Assembly (NCBI RefSeq): GCF_041260155.1
Contig: NC_091931.1
Span: forward strand, 22,833,654 to 22,897,653
Direction: 5' to 3'
DNA from: Ptychodera flava
Lineage: Eukaryota > Hemichordata > Enteropneusta > Ptychoderidae
Length of the DNA stretch: 64,000 nt
A program made the translations under genes and the position numbers. Below the pieces are notes generated by a model. It was not told where the DNA came from. It did not search any database and was given only the letters and a program-made list of their open reading frames with translations. This document shows positions 51,290-63,761 of the stretch, in pieces (the stretch's first letter is position 1; every line of letters begins with the position of its first letter).

Positions 51290-54200
51290 TGGAGCAATGA
51301 GAAGTAAAGTGTACATTTGCTCAACACCGTGTCTCACACTAACCATCTTTTGACGGTGACTGCGTTACACTGCACTTACCTGGCCTCGGACTCACGATCC
51401 TCTAATAATGAGACCGGTACCCTAACCACTGCCCCATAGTGCTTTGCGGCTTTGACTACGGGTCACGTAATAAGCTTATCTGAGGGTTTTATGGCGTACA
51501 AAAATATTCCACATATGAGGGCGACCTCTGCCCACGTGGCACAGCGCAAGGTCTCGCTGAACACACTGGCACACATCTCACACATGGTATGCATGGTACA
51601 AACGTAATAAATTCCATAGATATAATTTTTCATGAAGCTTGGTAAAGTGGGAAAAAGGAAAGCTTAAAAAGTGCCCGAAAGCTCGGTACCATGTGTGGGG
51701 GGATTGAAAATGAAAACTGTTCTAACTTCAATGACACACATTTTCGGGGAACGGTAATTTTGAAAGGCGCTTATAGGAGAAATGAAGAAATTAACCATTT
51801 TATCATCACGCTAAAAACGTGTTTGATATGGCAACTTCATATAAATTCAGTAATATCTTTATCACAGCAGCTGTCGTGGGCCTTTTTGAAGATGTATTGG
51901 TTTTTGAGACAGACAGACAGACAGGAGACCGACAGAATGATAGAGACAGACAGACAGACAGACAGATAGACAGACAGACAGTACAGACCGACGGACGGAC
52001 AGACAGACAGTGCAAACAAAGACAGGCAGCAGAGTAATGGAGAGGAGGGAGACAGAGACAGACAGGGACACAGATACACGTAGAAAGACAGAGATAATGA
52101 CACAGAGAGGCAGAGAGAGGGAACAAAGAGAGATGGATTGCTGCACAAAAGGCTTATAGGGTGAAATGAATTCAATCGGACAGCACGCGAGGGAGACATG
52201 ACTAAGCAGATAATAAATAGTAATAATAAATAGTAATAATAAATAGTATCATATAAAGTATATTAGTCGCGCCAGCGGCTTACTGACTACGCATGCGCAG
52301 ATTCATAATATACTATGCGAGTAACCGAAAGTGTACCAGACTTTCATGGGTCGGGAAGTGTACCCGACTTTTATTATCCACCATGTCATTGATACAAAAT
52401 ATCATTACTATCACGCCTACAAATAGAAAAAGAGAGAAAACTGTCCTGCATATAAACGAGGACATACGCAAAGAATGCTGGGATTGAAGTTTGGAAAAGT
52501 GCCCTCTGTGTCAATAACTAGATGCAAAAATTTCCAGTTTTTAGACGGAACGCTAGTTTTCAGCTTGCAAGTCGAAGTTGCAGGGCAGTGCAGTTACTAT
52601 TGCAACGATGATGGCACAATATATCCCTTGATAAACACAATAGGTAGTTATCATGTTAAAAATTGCCAATCTTTGTCCAATAGTTTTACACATTGAACAG
52701 AAAATCTATACCTGTAGGGTCTGACATCGTGTACGTGAACAGTTTTCATCAGAGGGTAAACTGGGCATAGTTGTCGTTCAAACGTATACAGCAAGTAACA
52801 ATTAATTCAATTTTATCCTTTCCAACAGTCTATCGAGTTAAATAAAGTCTAATAATAATAATAATTACTAATATTATATAGGGCTCAGCCCTTGGTGTCG
52901 CGCCAGGGGTTAAGATTGGCAATGTTATTTGTATTGATTCATGATAAAATGTAATTAATTGTTACTTCATAAACGTTTATATGACAACTATGCCCAGTTT
53001 CCCTCTGATGAAAGCAGTTCACGTACGTACACGATGTCAAACCCTGCAGCAGTGCAGGTAGGCCTATAGATTTTCTGTAACGTGTAAAAATTTTGGACAA
53101 AAATTGGCAATTTTTACAATGATAACAGCCTATTGCGTTAAACAAGGGACGTATCATGCAATCATTATCATTGCAATGGTAACCGCACTGCCCAACTTCC
53201 ACTTGCAAGCTGAAAACTATAGCGTTCCGTCTAAAAACTGGCAATTTTTGAATTTAATTATTGACACAGGGGGCGCTTTTCTAAAATTCAATCCCAGCAT
53301 TCTTTGCGTATGCCACCGTTCATATGCACGACAGTTTTCTCCCTTTATCTATATTAACGATATTTTGTATCAGCGACAAGGTGCACAATAATATTTATTG
53401 GCTAATAAAAGAGGTATATTTTATAAATGGCATGTTATATAATTTTAATTTGTTTCGTATTTGTTTATTTACGAGTACTCAAAAAAACATGGCGGCGCTC
53501 ATGAAAAAAGGGTACACTTCCGGTTACTCGCATAGTATATTATGAATAAGCGCATGCGTAGTCAGTAAGCCGCTGGCCCGACTATTACTAATCATGAATC
53601 AATACAAATATTTCTAATTTAAACCCCTTGCGAGACACCAAGGGCTGAGCCCTATATAAATATCAATAATATTTATTTTTCCTATACCGAAATCCATAAT
53701 ATTACCTTAGCAGTTCACAAATGTAAATACAACTCCCGACACTAAAAAAAGAGAGAAAAGTAAAGCCAGGTATAATTTATATGCACTTATATGTTTTCGC
53801 TATATGATAAAATATATCCATGTGGTATATAGCGCTTCGCTTTTTAACTGTACTATCAAGAGTCAGATAATATTGCGTTTCATACGGTAATTGAGAATTT
53901 GTTTTGCCTCCTCATCCTACACAATCCTCATAAGGTTTTCTTTTCAACGACTGGCTGTAACAGGATATGCAAAAAATAGATAAAAATCTAAACCATGTAT
54001 CAGTGTATGTCAATGCGTTCGAGATGCGATTCAATATTATGGCTGGTAGACTGTTTCGTAAGTTCAGCTTAAGAATATTAGTTCTTGTACTTATTGTTGT
54101 GGCTTCGTAACGTCATCATAACACACAACACGTAAGAAAAGCAGTGTTTCAAACATTGGAGTAAAATGTGAATCCTGACATACGAAACGTCATGAAATTT

Positions 54201-54434
54201 GATTAAAGTATACGCAAACTTTGCTTCAAAATCTGGAGGGACGTATTGGCGACCATTAATCTAATTGTGTCCATTAAATAATAGCATATGCCAAACTTCG
54301 ACTAATACTCTCTCGCTGAAAAGTAAATATGGCCATCATTGTTCGTAGTTTTCCAGCGAATATAAGCATCAATTTCGATGTGTCTTAAAAATGCTTCAAG
54401 CTTTATTCGGAGTCAATTTTACGACAAAGCGAAT

Positions 54435-54440
<6 letters not shown>
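51290..54440 (-). repeat. Duplicated block P, inverted copy 3
   Basis: Inverse of 39940-42000: tRNA-like SINE at about 51395-51455, (GACA)n at 51902-52016 in place of the (TCTG)n, then about 54000-54437 matching 39940-40400. It is interrupted by a foldback element at 52263-53587 and ends in (AT)n at 54438. Confidence 0.82.
52263..53587. mobile_element. Foldback element, ~1.3 kb, with long inverted arms
   Basis: Outer ends AGTCGCGCCAGCGGCTTACT and its inverse AGTAAGCCGCTGGCCCGACT. Arms of several hundred bp: for example the inverted stretch around CAGTTT.CCCTCTGATGAAA is at 52745-52765 and 52990-53010, and a GTCGAAGTTG/CAACTTCCAC region pairs 52575 with 53195. A second inverted pair, AGGGCTCAGCCCTTGGTGTC at 52880-52900 and its inverse at 53635-53660, places one arm inside and one arm outside the element. 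Non-coding. Confidence 0.8.
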
Positions 54441-54686
<246 letters not shown>

Positions 54687-54698
54687 AGAAACATATAT

Positions 54699-54764
54699 TT
54701 ACCAGAAACACATCGCTATTTCCGAGGTCGTAGGCCAAGGGGTATAGCGATGTGTTTCTGGTAA
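54699..54764. other. Perfect 21-bp stem hairpin
   Basis: Left arm TTACCAGAAACACATCGCTA (54699-54718, plus one T) pairs perfectly with 54744-54764 across a 24-nt loop. It sits between the microsatellite and GC-richer sequence. Purpose unknown; could be a transposon end. Confidence 0.85.
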
Positions 54765-55349
54765 CACACGGCCACGAGGGAAAACAAACGGGCGCTATAG
54801 CCCGTATAAAGACCAGATCATAGGTGTTTTATAACACACCACATGCTCATGTTGTATTATGTTATATAGTTTTTAATGTGTTTTGAAATTTTGCACCGCA
54901 ACAATCCATTGTGCCAAGTTAGGCGATGTTTCCACAGCAGTTTCAGTTGTACGTGGTACGACTTTCTTTCGGAAAATATTCTAAGCATATCTAGCGACAT
55001 CCTTAGTGGCACTTTAATCTTTTCCGTCGATAAGCTGTTCAAGTTCCTCCGCTGTTGGAATGTTGGAAAATGTTGGAAAATCTGTTTTAGAGAAAGTGTC
55101 GTCGCTTATCCCGGACGCACATCACATTCTAGTCACCCGCCATTGTTGCAAAGCTGCAGATGACACTACGGTCACGTGACCTGGCACTTTTCCAAATTTA
55201 GTCAAAACTTTTTCCCTAGGGAAATACCTTTTTCAAAAATACCCTCTGACGACAATTTTGTCGATCTGGTGGGGACTTGACGTATCTATTTTATCGTCAT
55301 GTGACGTATTCTGGCGAATCGCGACACGGAATGAGCATGTGGTGTTTCA

Positions 55350-55419
55350 TACATACATACATACAACATACATACATACATACATACATACATACATACA
55401 TACATACATACATACATAC

Positions 55420-55474
<55 letters not shown>

Positions 55475-55816
55475 GGTAAAAAATGATAACAAGTAGAACA
55501 CAGGACTTAGGCGTTACTCAGAGTTTCACGCTACATGTGCTCTCTGTATATATATATATATATATATAATATATATATATATTATATATAAATACATCGA
55601 AATATACAGATGTCCTCGAGGAAAATTACAGTGCTCCATACTAAAGCATAGCGTTATAAATAATAACACAAATTACTTCAAGTTCAAATTAATAATATAT
55701 TTCACTAAAGTTTCATACATACATACATACATACATACATACATACATACATACATACATACATACATACATACATACATACATACATACATACATACAT
55801 ACATACATACATACAT
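55350..55816. repeat. (CATA)n and (TA)n microsatellites
   Basis: (CATA)n at 55350-55420 running into (TA)n to 55474; (TA)n again at 55545-55590; (CATA)n at 55714-55816. They border the start of the sulfatase 2 upstream duplicate at about 55895. Confidence 0.93.
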
Positions 55817-55894
55817 GTGCATATGTATATTTTTCTGTACAAAAAAAAACAAAAAGTGATATCTGTAGGTCGTCAAATATATCAGCAAAAACAG

Positions 55895-57764
55895 GAAAAG
55901 CAAACCTTATTGTTTTTACATTAATAGAAAGCGCTGCTCTGACGTGCACATATTCCGATATTCCGAGATTTATGGCACCATATTATGCATCCATTAATCA
56001 ATCAACCAATTATTCAACCAATTGCGAGTAAAATTTTTATATAATGGCCGGTTTATCAGCACATTTTCACAGTGCATCTGCTGCTATCTGATACAACGTG
56101 TACGAAGCAATCTGTGGTAAGTATGACATTTCTTGCTCCCGATGCACGCCTTATCATACTGGCAGTTCGTATCATGTTATCGTCATGTTGCGTTTTCGGT
56201 CTAGCTCATACGTACCTGTTCGCCGTTCTTAGTTTCTGCGTCAATGGATCTGTCGGGATTTCTTTCTGTTATTGGAGTAACGTTACGTGGCTGTGGCCGA
56301 CAACTTATCGTCGTCTCATTGCGCGTCTCGGGTGTAAGAAAGCGCTGGCAAGGCACTAACAAAGTGGGAGATTTACGCCGTTGCACAAAAAAATAATATC
56401 GATGGCCCGTAGAGGCCTAAGGCCTAGCAGGAAGGCTTCATAGATAAAGATAGGCTTTCTAAGTATAAAGCTCTGATGCTGAAACTCTGTTATGTTTTGA
56501 TAAAAAGTACTGCCCTACATACCCAAAATAAGTGTACACTATAATGACTTGATACAATTTTTGTTGTCTACTTTTATAAACATTGACCGCTATTGTTTGA
56601 CATTCAAAACATCGGAAGTTACACGTGTACATAATGATACGACCCTCGTGATGCTGTTATCAAAACGCAAAGTCATACAAAGACAGAGATTGTACGATAA
56701 TAAGCAATCTGCCACATTGTCACCGACTTTCTTTTCCGGGGCGAAACCGTTATTGACTTTGAGAACTAGATTCCATTTATACACCAGAGACACGTATTAA
56801 AACTTGTGGGAAAACAACGGTGGGGAGGAATTTCTTCAAAGTTGCCTCCCCATGTTGTGGCAATCCTCTGCACTCAACTTCGGCTTTTCGGATGTTAAAT
56901 TATTATATTGATTTTAACAATCGAGTGCGCCCTTCCGTGATGATAGAACAACTCTTTAAATGAAAAACTCCAAATTTCGCTCATCTATATAAGGTGGAGC
57001 TTCATGTTGCCAACAAATTTTGTTAAAAGATATATTTCTCATCAAAGATGACTTGGAAACCCCCTCATATCATATATTTTAAAAAACAGAGACTTTAAAG
57101 TTTAGTATGGTAGCAATAGCTTACTCGAAGGTTGAAAAGAGTGCATATTTGGAGTAAAAAACCTCAATTTTGGTATTAATGATGTTAATTAATTTAAGTC
57201 AAAAACTCGACACTATTTTCTGAAATGCAATTTTGCAATTGAAAGAAGAGTATATGTAGAAAGAAAGGACTTTTTTGTTTTGCATTATCTATCATCATTC
57301 TTGAATGGCATGGGTTGAAAGACTGACACTCAAAAAGTGATTAAAATCATGATAAGCAAAATGAAAATGCCTCTTATTCAAAATTAGGAACTTTATTGCC
57401 AAACAAAATAGTCATTTTCTTTTTTAGCATTTAAAGAATATAATGTGAAAATTTCGCAAAATTTGACCCAGTCAGAGTGAAGTTAAATTCTTTGGAAATC
57501 TTGAAATTAGGAGAATAGAGAAGCCTAAAAATCGGGTGATTTGCTCACATTTGCAGAAAGGAACGATTGTTTGACAAGCTAAAGGGTAAACCCTACCAAT
57601 ATTTTAATCTCTGGTTAACAAATTAATTAAAGTTTAATGAATATTTGCAAAAAAAAAGTGATTTTGAGCAAAATGCACTATGTTGGGTGCAGTGCCCCCT
57701 TAAGTTTTAATTTAGTGTGTAATTTTAATTTGTTTCAAAGTCGACAACCTTCGAGTATAGGAAA
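55895..57764 (+). promoter_or_regulatory. 5' flank of sulfatase 2, with a ~710-bp insertion
   Basis: Inverse copy of 34767-35950. Compared with that copy, about 56991-57704 is extra sequence lying about 60 bp before the start codon; its right end GGTGCAGTGCCCCCTTAA and left end AAGGTGGAGCTTCATG look like eroded inverted termini. A TATATAAG box occurs at 56986-56993, exactly at the left junction. Whether it acts as the promoter is unknown. Confidence 0.5.
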
Positions 57765-60700
57765 ATGGCAAAAATGGCGAAACCGACGAAAGTTCTGCTC
57801 ATCATGCTGTTCGTAACACTTACTGCGGGTAAGTACAGGAAAGTGAATTTCATAAAAATTGTTCCCGTCTGCTATTTCTGTGTTAACTGCTGAGTCTGGA
57901 CAAGTGACAGAGCTTTAAGTTTTCCATTGTCATTCTCACCCTTGTGTTTCCGCTCTTCTTCTGATTTACTTCAAAACGTCAAACTGTCATAACAACATTG
58001 GCGAGAGATATTGCTATTCTTAGTATCTTCAATGGCGAACAATAAATCTCTATCTCTCTTTTAATCTGCACTGTCTCATTTATCTGCTGGCGTTTCCTCG
58101 ACAAACTTTAGCTCTTTGAGATCACTAAGTCTCTTGTATACTCAGCTTTTTCCTATCAGAAATTTCATTCACTTTGGTTCTGTGCACTTAAACCTATCGA
58201 CAAAAGGTTACCTTCCTGTGTGCAGCAATCTTTACACTAAATTTTGTGGTAACCTGGGCGCAAAACTTAGGAAGAAGGGAGTTTGACGTCTCTTGGTTTT
58301 GTTTGATTGTAGCTCCGAGCAAAAATTCTCTGGTAAATAATTTCAACGTATGCTTGTCACGATTGTTCCCCAAGGTTACGATCCTTGTGTAAAATACAGA
58401 GAAACAACAAACTAGTTGGAAATGGACATGACATACATAGCTCATGAAAACCCACATCGCTGATTACAGCAATGTTATTTTACGTTTAACAGGTGGCTCT
58501 AGTTCGGACTCTGGCTCGAACTCTGCAGCAAGTTCTTCCGAGGAGCAGTCCCCAACACATATCATCTACATGCTTGCAGACGACTTGGGTGGGTTTTCTA
58601 GCGGTTGAAATCGTCACCTTTTGTTGCGGACTTTGAATTCTAGTTGAATTCTAGTTTGAAACTAGTGCAATGAAAAATACATGTCATGTGATATATTGGG
58701 TATTATATCATAACAGTGTATTGATGGCGGAAATGCTGCGATCTGATTGGTCGAGACGCGATAACAACCATGGTATATTGGCGATATACCATGGCAAGCA
58801 TGCACGCGAGCTCTCAGCTTAAGTAAAAATCCGTTTTTGACGTTCCACGCCAGAATTTTAATATACTGTTATCATATAATAGCAATAAATCACACCCAGC
58901 GACGGTATATCACTCGATTTTGACTAGTTCACTTCATATATGCACTCGCTATCGCCCGTGCATATATGTCGTGAACTGGTCAAAATCTCGTGGTATACCA
59001 TCGCAGAGTGTGCTTTATTGCTTAATCATAAGATAGCACATGACACAGTCTAACTTATAGTATGTGGACAATCCGTGACAAATCACGGCCAATCTGTTTA
59101 ATACAACAATATTTCAATAAAGGAATTCGAAAATAGTATTTTTGATTTTCATGCTAGGCTAAAATCTGTCGCATATTGAAATATATCCTATTTCTTTTTT
59201 CTATTTTCAATATCAATTTATCATTTCAAAATAGGCATTATGGTGCTGTTGCGTGGCAGAAAGTGGGCAGTCGCCCTGTCCAGTTTATTATCAGGCTAGC
59301 GTAAATTGAAAATAAGAAATGCAGGCTATTTCCTATTTTCAATTTGGTGCAGTCATGCGCAATGACATGTAGTGCCGCCAACCCAGACAGCAAAGGGAGT
59401 CCAACGTAATTAAATGAAATTAAATGTTGGAAATTAACATTGCATACTTAGCTCATGAAAACCTACAGCGCTGATTACAGCAATGTTGTTTTACGTTTAC
59501 CATGTGGCTCTAGTTCGGACAACATTTCGTTAAGTTTGTTGAGACTGTCGACAGTCGTTTGCGCCATTTCGTCGCTGCAGTTGCGCTGGATTCGGCTGAC
59601 TCAAAGGGTCCATGTCTGGGCGCAAGTCTTCGGCCTTTACTAGCATTCCCCCGGTGGCGACACTCTCAGAGAGCATGGACATCCATGCTCATTCCACAAA
59701 ATTTCAAAATACCCCTAATCTGGGATTTTTCAACAAAAACGACCCCCTTATTTTAAGGAACACGGAAGAAAACGCGACCAAAAGTACCCCCTTACTTTCA
59801 AAATCAAGGAGAGGGAGATGTAATGTTAGAGTCAGGTCAATGCTGAATTATTGTTTTCACAGAATTCACACATCAGAGTCTGAAAGAAACTGTCAACTTT
59901 GGAACAGGAATGTCAAACTCATAAAATTCATTAGATTTCGAATTACAGTTTTAAACCAGATCAAAGCATAGGAAAAGCACAATGAAACTTTTGGTGAAGT
60001 TTGAGTGTCTGATAGGTATTTCCTGGGATATTTCAAGCCTTTCTTAAGCCAGTTTTTTGGAAAAGTACCCCTTTTTTCTCGATTTCACTGACCCGTGATA
60101 AGGAATAAAAAACACTCCCCTCCCCGTGATTTTAGGACGACGCATGGATACCCATTTCCCCCAACAGTGACACCACCGGGGGCATTCCTGACTCGCGCCT
60201 TCGACGCTACGCTTGCGGCCCCAGTCCCGGGCCCCACCCCAACCCTGTATATGCAAGAGACAATATCAATAATAGAAAAGAAAAGGCGCAAGGGACTGTC
60301 GATAGTCTAAGTTTTGTTTGCCCCATTCCAACCAGGCCCTGACAACAGGTTGGCACTTTGACAAATTGTACCAAGAAGAAAGATCTCTCCCAGGCATTCG
60401 TTTGGTTTGATAAATTTATTGACTCGTACATAGCGGACCATTTTGGCATATGCGATGCTCTTTATAAACCCGGAACGCGGTCTTGGCACTCACAGAAAAA
60501 GCTGGGTACTGATGCATGTTACTCAAAATTTCAAAACAGTCCTTACTTGGATCTTTGGTTTTCAAGAAAAAGGACACCCTTATAATAGTGCGAAATATAG
60601 GAGAAATATGAACCAGAAAAAGTACCTAATTAATTAAGAGTCAGCGAAATAATTACAGATACAGTTACAACCATGTCAATGACCAATGACACTATCTTGA

Positions 60701-62737
60701 CACATTAGTGTAATCTTTGTTGTTGTCTAACAGCTGACCACCACTTATACAGTCTGGGGCAACGAGACAACTTTTGGGAAAAGAGTGTTCATGATGATGC
60801 CCTTATCAAAATAACCACATTTTCACCTCAGCGCTGAAATGGTTGTACGTGTAAGAACATTGTTTACCAGATTTCAAAGTGTTATTCTAATCTTTTCATG
60901 GATAAACCTTTGCAAAAAGTACGTGTTTGCACGGGTCTAGATGATGAACAAAAAACTCCCGCTTTTCCATGATTTTGAGAACATGCTTGGGTATCCAAAT
61001 TTCCATTAGAGAACAACAATCAGGTTTATAACCCCTTTGTGAAGAGCAAATCTGGCACCAAATACGAATCCACTTCCGGGCTGATAATTCGATGAATGTA
61101 ATGTACATTCACAGTCCCTCCGAGGAGCTGTGGTACAGTGTAGCAATTACCGTGCGACGCGACGCACCGTCTCTGACGTCTGGTTAGCGATGTAGCATGC
61201 CACTGCACATGTCTGCACCAAATTGGAAATAGGAAATAGCCTGTGTTTCCTATTTTCAATTTACGTCGGGCTAGTGAGTGAACAAGACGTCGCGTTGGCC
61301 GCAATCTGCTATCCGGAATTACCATTATGCTTATTTCGAAATCATACGCTTATATTAAAAATAGGAAATAGAAATATCAGTATATTTCAGTATTCAATAG
61401 ATTTTAGCGTACAAGCAAAATCAACAAAACATCTATTTTCAAATTTCTTTATTAAAATTTCGTTGCGGTAAACAGATTGGCCGCGATTTGTCACGGATTG
61501 TGGACCTATAGAAGCTTAACCTGTACGTTATGGCACTCAAAGCACTCAAATCGGGGGCAAGGGGTGCCGTTAATATTTTCAACGTCGGTGGTAATATTAT
61601 CAGTCAACGTAGAGCTGGTGCGATGCCACAGTGCCGTCAAATTTAAGAGCTACATGTTTAAAATCTACAAAAAAGGCTAAATTTAAGCAAGCTGCTTCTC
61701 TTTGGTAGGATGGAACGACTTAAGTTGGCATGACAACTCCATGATCACACCGAACTTGCAACGACTGGCTGACGAGGGCGTCATACTGGAGAACTTGTAC
61801 ACGATGGCCGCCTGCAGCCCGTGAGTATTTCCTTTTGCCTCAGTCCCTCCAACAAAAGTGGAGGGACCGTGATTCGACAAATTATGGCTATGATATTAGG
61901 GCCGTCGATAATAAAAGCTGACGCACGACAAACGTAATTCCTTCGTTTAGGGGGAGGGGGTAAAAGCTCATTTCGTTTTGTGTGCGTCAAAATCGCATAA
62001 GGATTTTGTTTTCGAAGTGCGACTTTGCAGCAATAACACAAAACTACCTTCGCGTTCATCGAGAACAGAATGACCACAAAATACGGAGACAGAAAAGACA
62101 CCGAAAAGACATGAATGTGAAATAAGAACTTGTATCCTTTTTCAACTTGAAACATGTATGTGAAATATTTTCCTACGTGCGAAATACATTAAAATGTTCT
62201 ATCTTAAAAAGTGAAACGCGTAAAGTGGAGGTTTATTATTAATTAATGTGCCCTTCCGGTATTTTTTCATGGGCGTGCGGATCGGAGAGGTGCGTGTGGG
62301 TTTGTCAGAAACGGCATCATAATGCGAAAGTAATTTCGCATAAGAACTTTCGTTTTGAGGGGGGAGGGGGTTTCAAGTGAAACGAAGGAATTACGTTTCT
62401 TGTACGTCGGCTTTTATTATCGACGGCCCCTTAAGTTGCTACAATTGAGATCAAGTCTGTTTCGTTGCTGTATCACTATAAACGAGAGCAAACGCTATAG
62501 CATCAATTTCGAGGCTGAATCTGTTTGAGTATGTTCACATCAGAATATCTCTCTGGTAAGCTTAAATTTGTTGACGACTCAAGCGAATTTCATATTAAAA
62601 ATCAATTATAGAAGAAATTACTACTACTAAAAGAACTAAGCTGGCTGAGATACACTTGGCGATGAAGAATTAGTTTGTGCGGCTAGATTTGTAGGCTTCG
62701 CATTGGAACAGCAATTAACAGATTCTTCACTTATACT

Positions 62738-62804
<67 letters not shown>

Positions 62805-63734
62805 CTGTAATGGTAGGACACGTACATCTCTTATGACGGGCAAGTACGCGTCACGCACGGGAACCCAGGTGAGATTTCATCAATCGACTATCGTACTGAT
62901 AAGTATTTGGTATGTGATTCAGACGGTCCATTCCACCGCTGTAGCTCTTTTGTAATCAAGTAATCAATATCGCAAACAGTTACCAGTCGGACAATACATA
63001 AGAAAACACAGTTGAGGGATAGAAAAAACAATAAAGGGAAAATGTCTACTTTTCCAAAATACCACGATGAGGTCATCATAAACACTACTGCATTTGAGGC
63101 TGCGAATTTCACTGCAAGCTTGGAAAAACTAAAATTACGTTAAATCCCTTTTGAATCTTTCACTGCAATATGTTTATGAAATTGTACAATTCTAAGCTCC
63201 CAAAGTCCCAAAAGGCCTAAGCTATCACGTTGTTCTTCTCGACTGTCCTCTTTTAGCACATTGTATTCTTGCCTTGTGCACCCACCGGATTACCAACTGA
63301 CCTTAAAACGCTGTCCGAGTCATTGAAGGAAGTCGGTTACAAGACATACACCGTTGGCAAGTAAGTGGCCAAAATTTCTCTGTGTAAAGTCTCGGTTTTT
63401 ATTTGTCGTCACAATGTTCTTCCAGAAACTGAGCTCCAAACCACAACTGCGGTTACTCCCGTTTTCAAATTTTAACCCTCATAGTTTGATGAGACTTGAT
63501 TAAGACGGTTTTGAAAACTTTCTGTCGCTGATCAAACACAAGATCGGCGATGAAACATTTACGTTATCAGGCTCAAGCAGAAAATTGAGATGTGGTGTTT
63601 GAATTTGCAATTTTTTAGGTGGCATTTGGGCATGTGCAAGGAAGAATATCTCCCAAACAGTCGTGGTTTTGACAAATTTTATGGCTTCTACCAAGGAGGA
63701 ATGGACTATTACACTCATACCCTTTCTGAATTCG
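57765..63734 (+). CDS. Arylsulfatase B-like sulfatase, 5' part (exons 1-6), continues past window
   Basis: Exons 57765-57828, 58493-58588, 61709-61820, 62817-62868, 63257-63360 and 63619-63734 have the same lengths and phases as exons 1-6 of the minus-strand gene. Together they encode 181 complete codons: signal peptide (MAKMAK start, alternative ATG at 57774), Ser-rich linker, ADDLGWND (metal-binding Asp pair), CSPTR (formylglycine Cys at residue 89), GKWHLG. No stop or broken splice site in the visible part, so it looks functional. The remaining ten exons should lie to the right. Intron 2 is 3.1 kb, against 0.3 kb in the paralog, because of two transposon insertions. It is transcribed divergently from the paralog. 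Confidence 0.92.
58704..59025. mobile_element. Palindromic MITE in sulfatase 2 intron 2
   Basis: Absent from the paralogous intron at about 34040. Two adjacent inverted repeats: 58704-58725 pairs with 58860-58882, enclosing a CCATGGTATAT/ATATACCATGG hairpin at 58769-58796; then a 140-bp palindrome at 58881-59022 resembling the one at 16094-16234. CATAA occurs on both sides and may be the target duplication. Confidence 0.75.
59060..61515. mobile_element. 2.4-kb inverted-repeat element carrying a sulfatase exon 2 fragment
   Basis: Arms of about 310 bp: CACAATCCGTGACAAATC-type ends at about 59066 and 61505 and an inverted AATTGAAAATAGGAAA region near 59300 and 61250. Absent from the paralogous intron. 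The interior at 59426-59519 matches the gene's own intron 1/exon 2 border (58412-58513), with the acceptor AG changed. The rest has no recognised coding. Confidence 0.75.
61899..62430. mobile_element. Harbinger-like MITE, 532 bp, in sulfatase 2 intron 3
   Basis: Ends GGGCCGTCGATAATAAAAG and its inverse, with a TTA duplication at 61896-61898 and 62431-62433. The paralogous intron at about 33660 has a single CTA at this point, confirming a 3-bp target duplication. PIF/Harbinger assignment follows from the TWA-type target and GGG/CCC ends. Confidence 0.85.
62747..62801 (+). repeat. (CT)n tract at the 3' splice region of exon 4
   Basis: 55 bp of CT after a C-run, ending 15 nt before the exon 4 acceptor AG, as in the paralog. 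Confidence 0.93.
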
Positions 63735-63761
63735 GTAAGAAATTACGCCCACGCAATTTAA

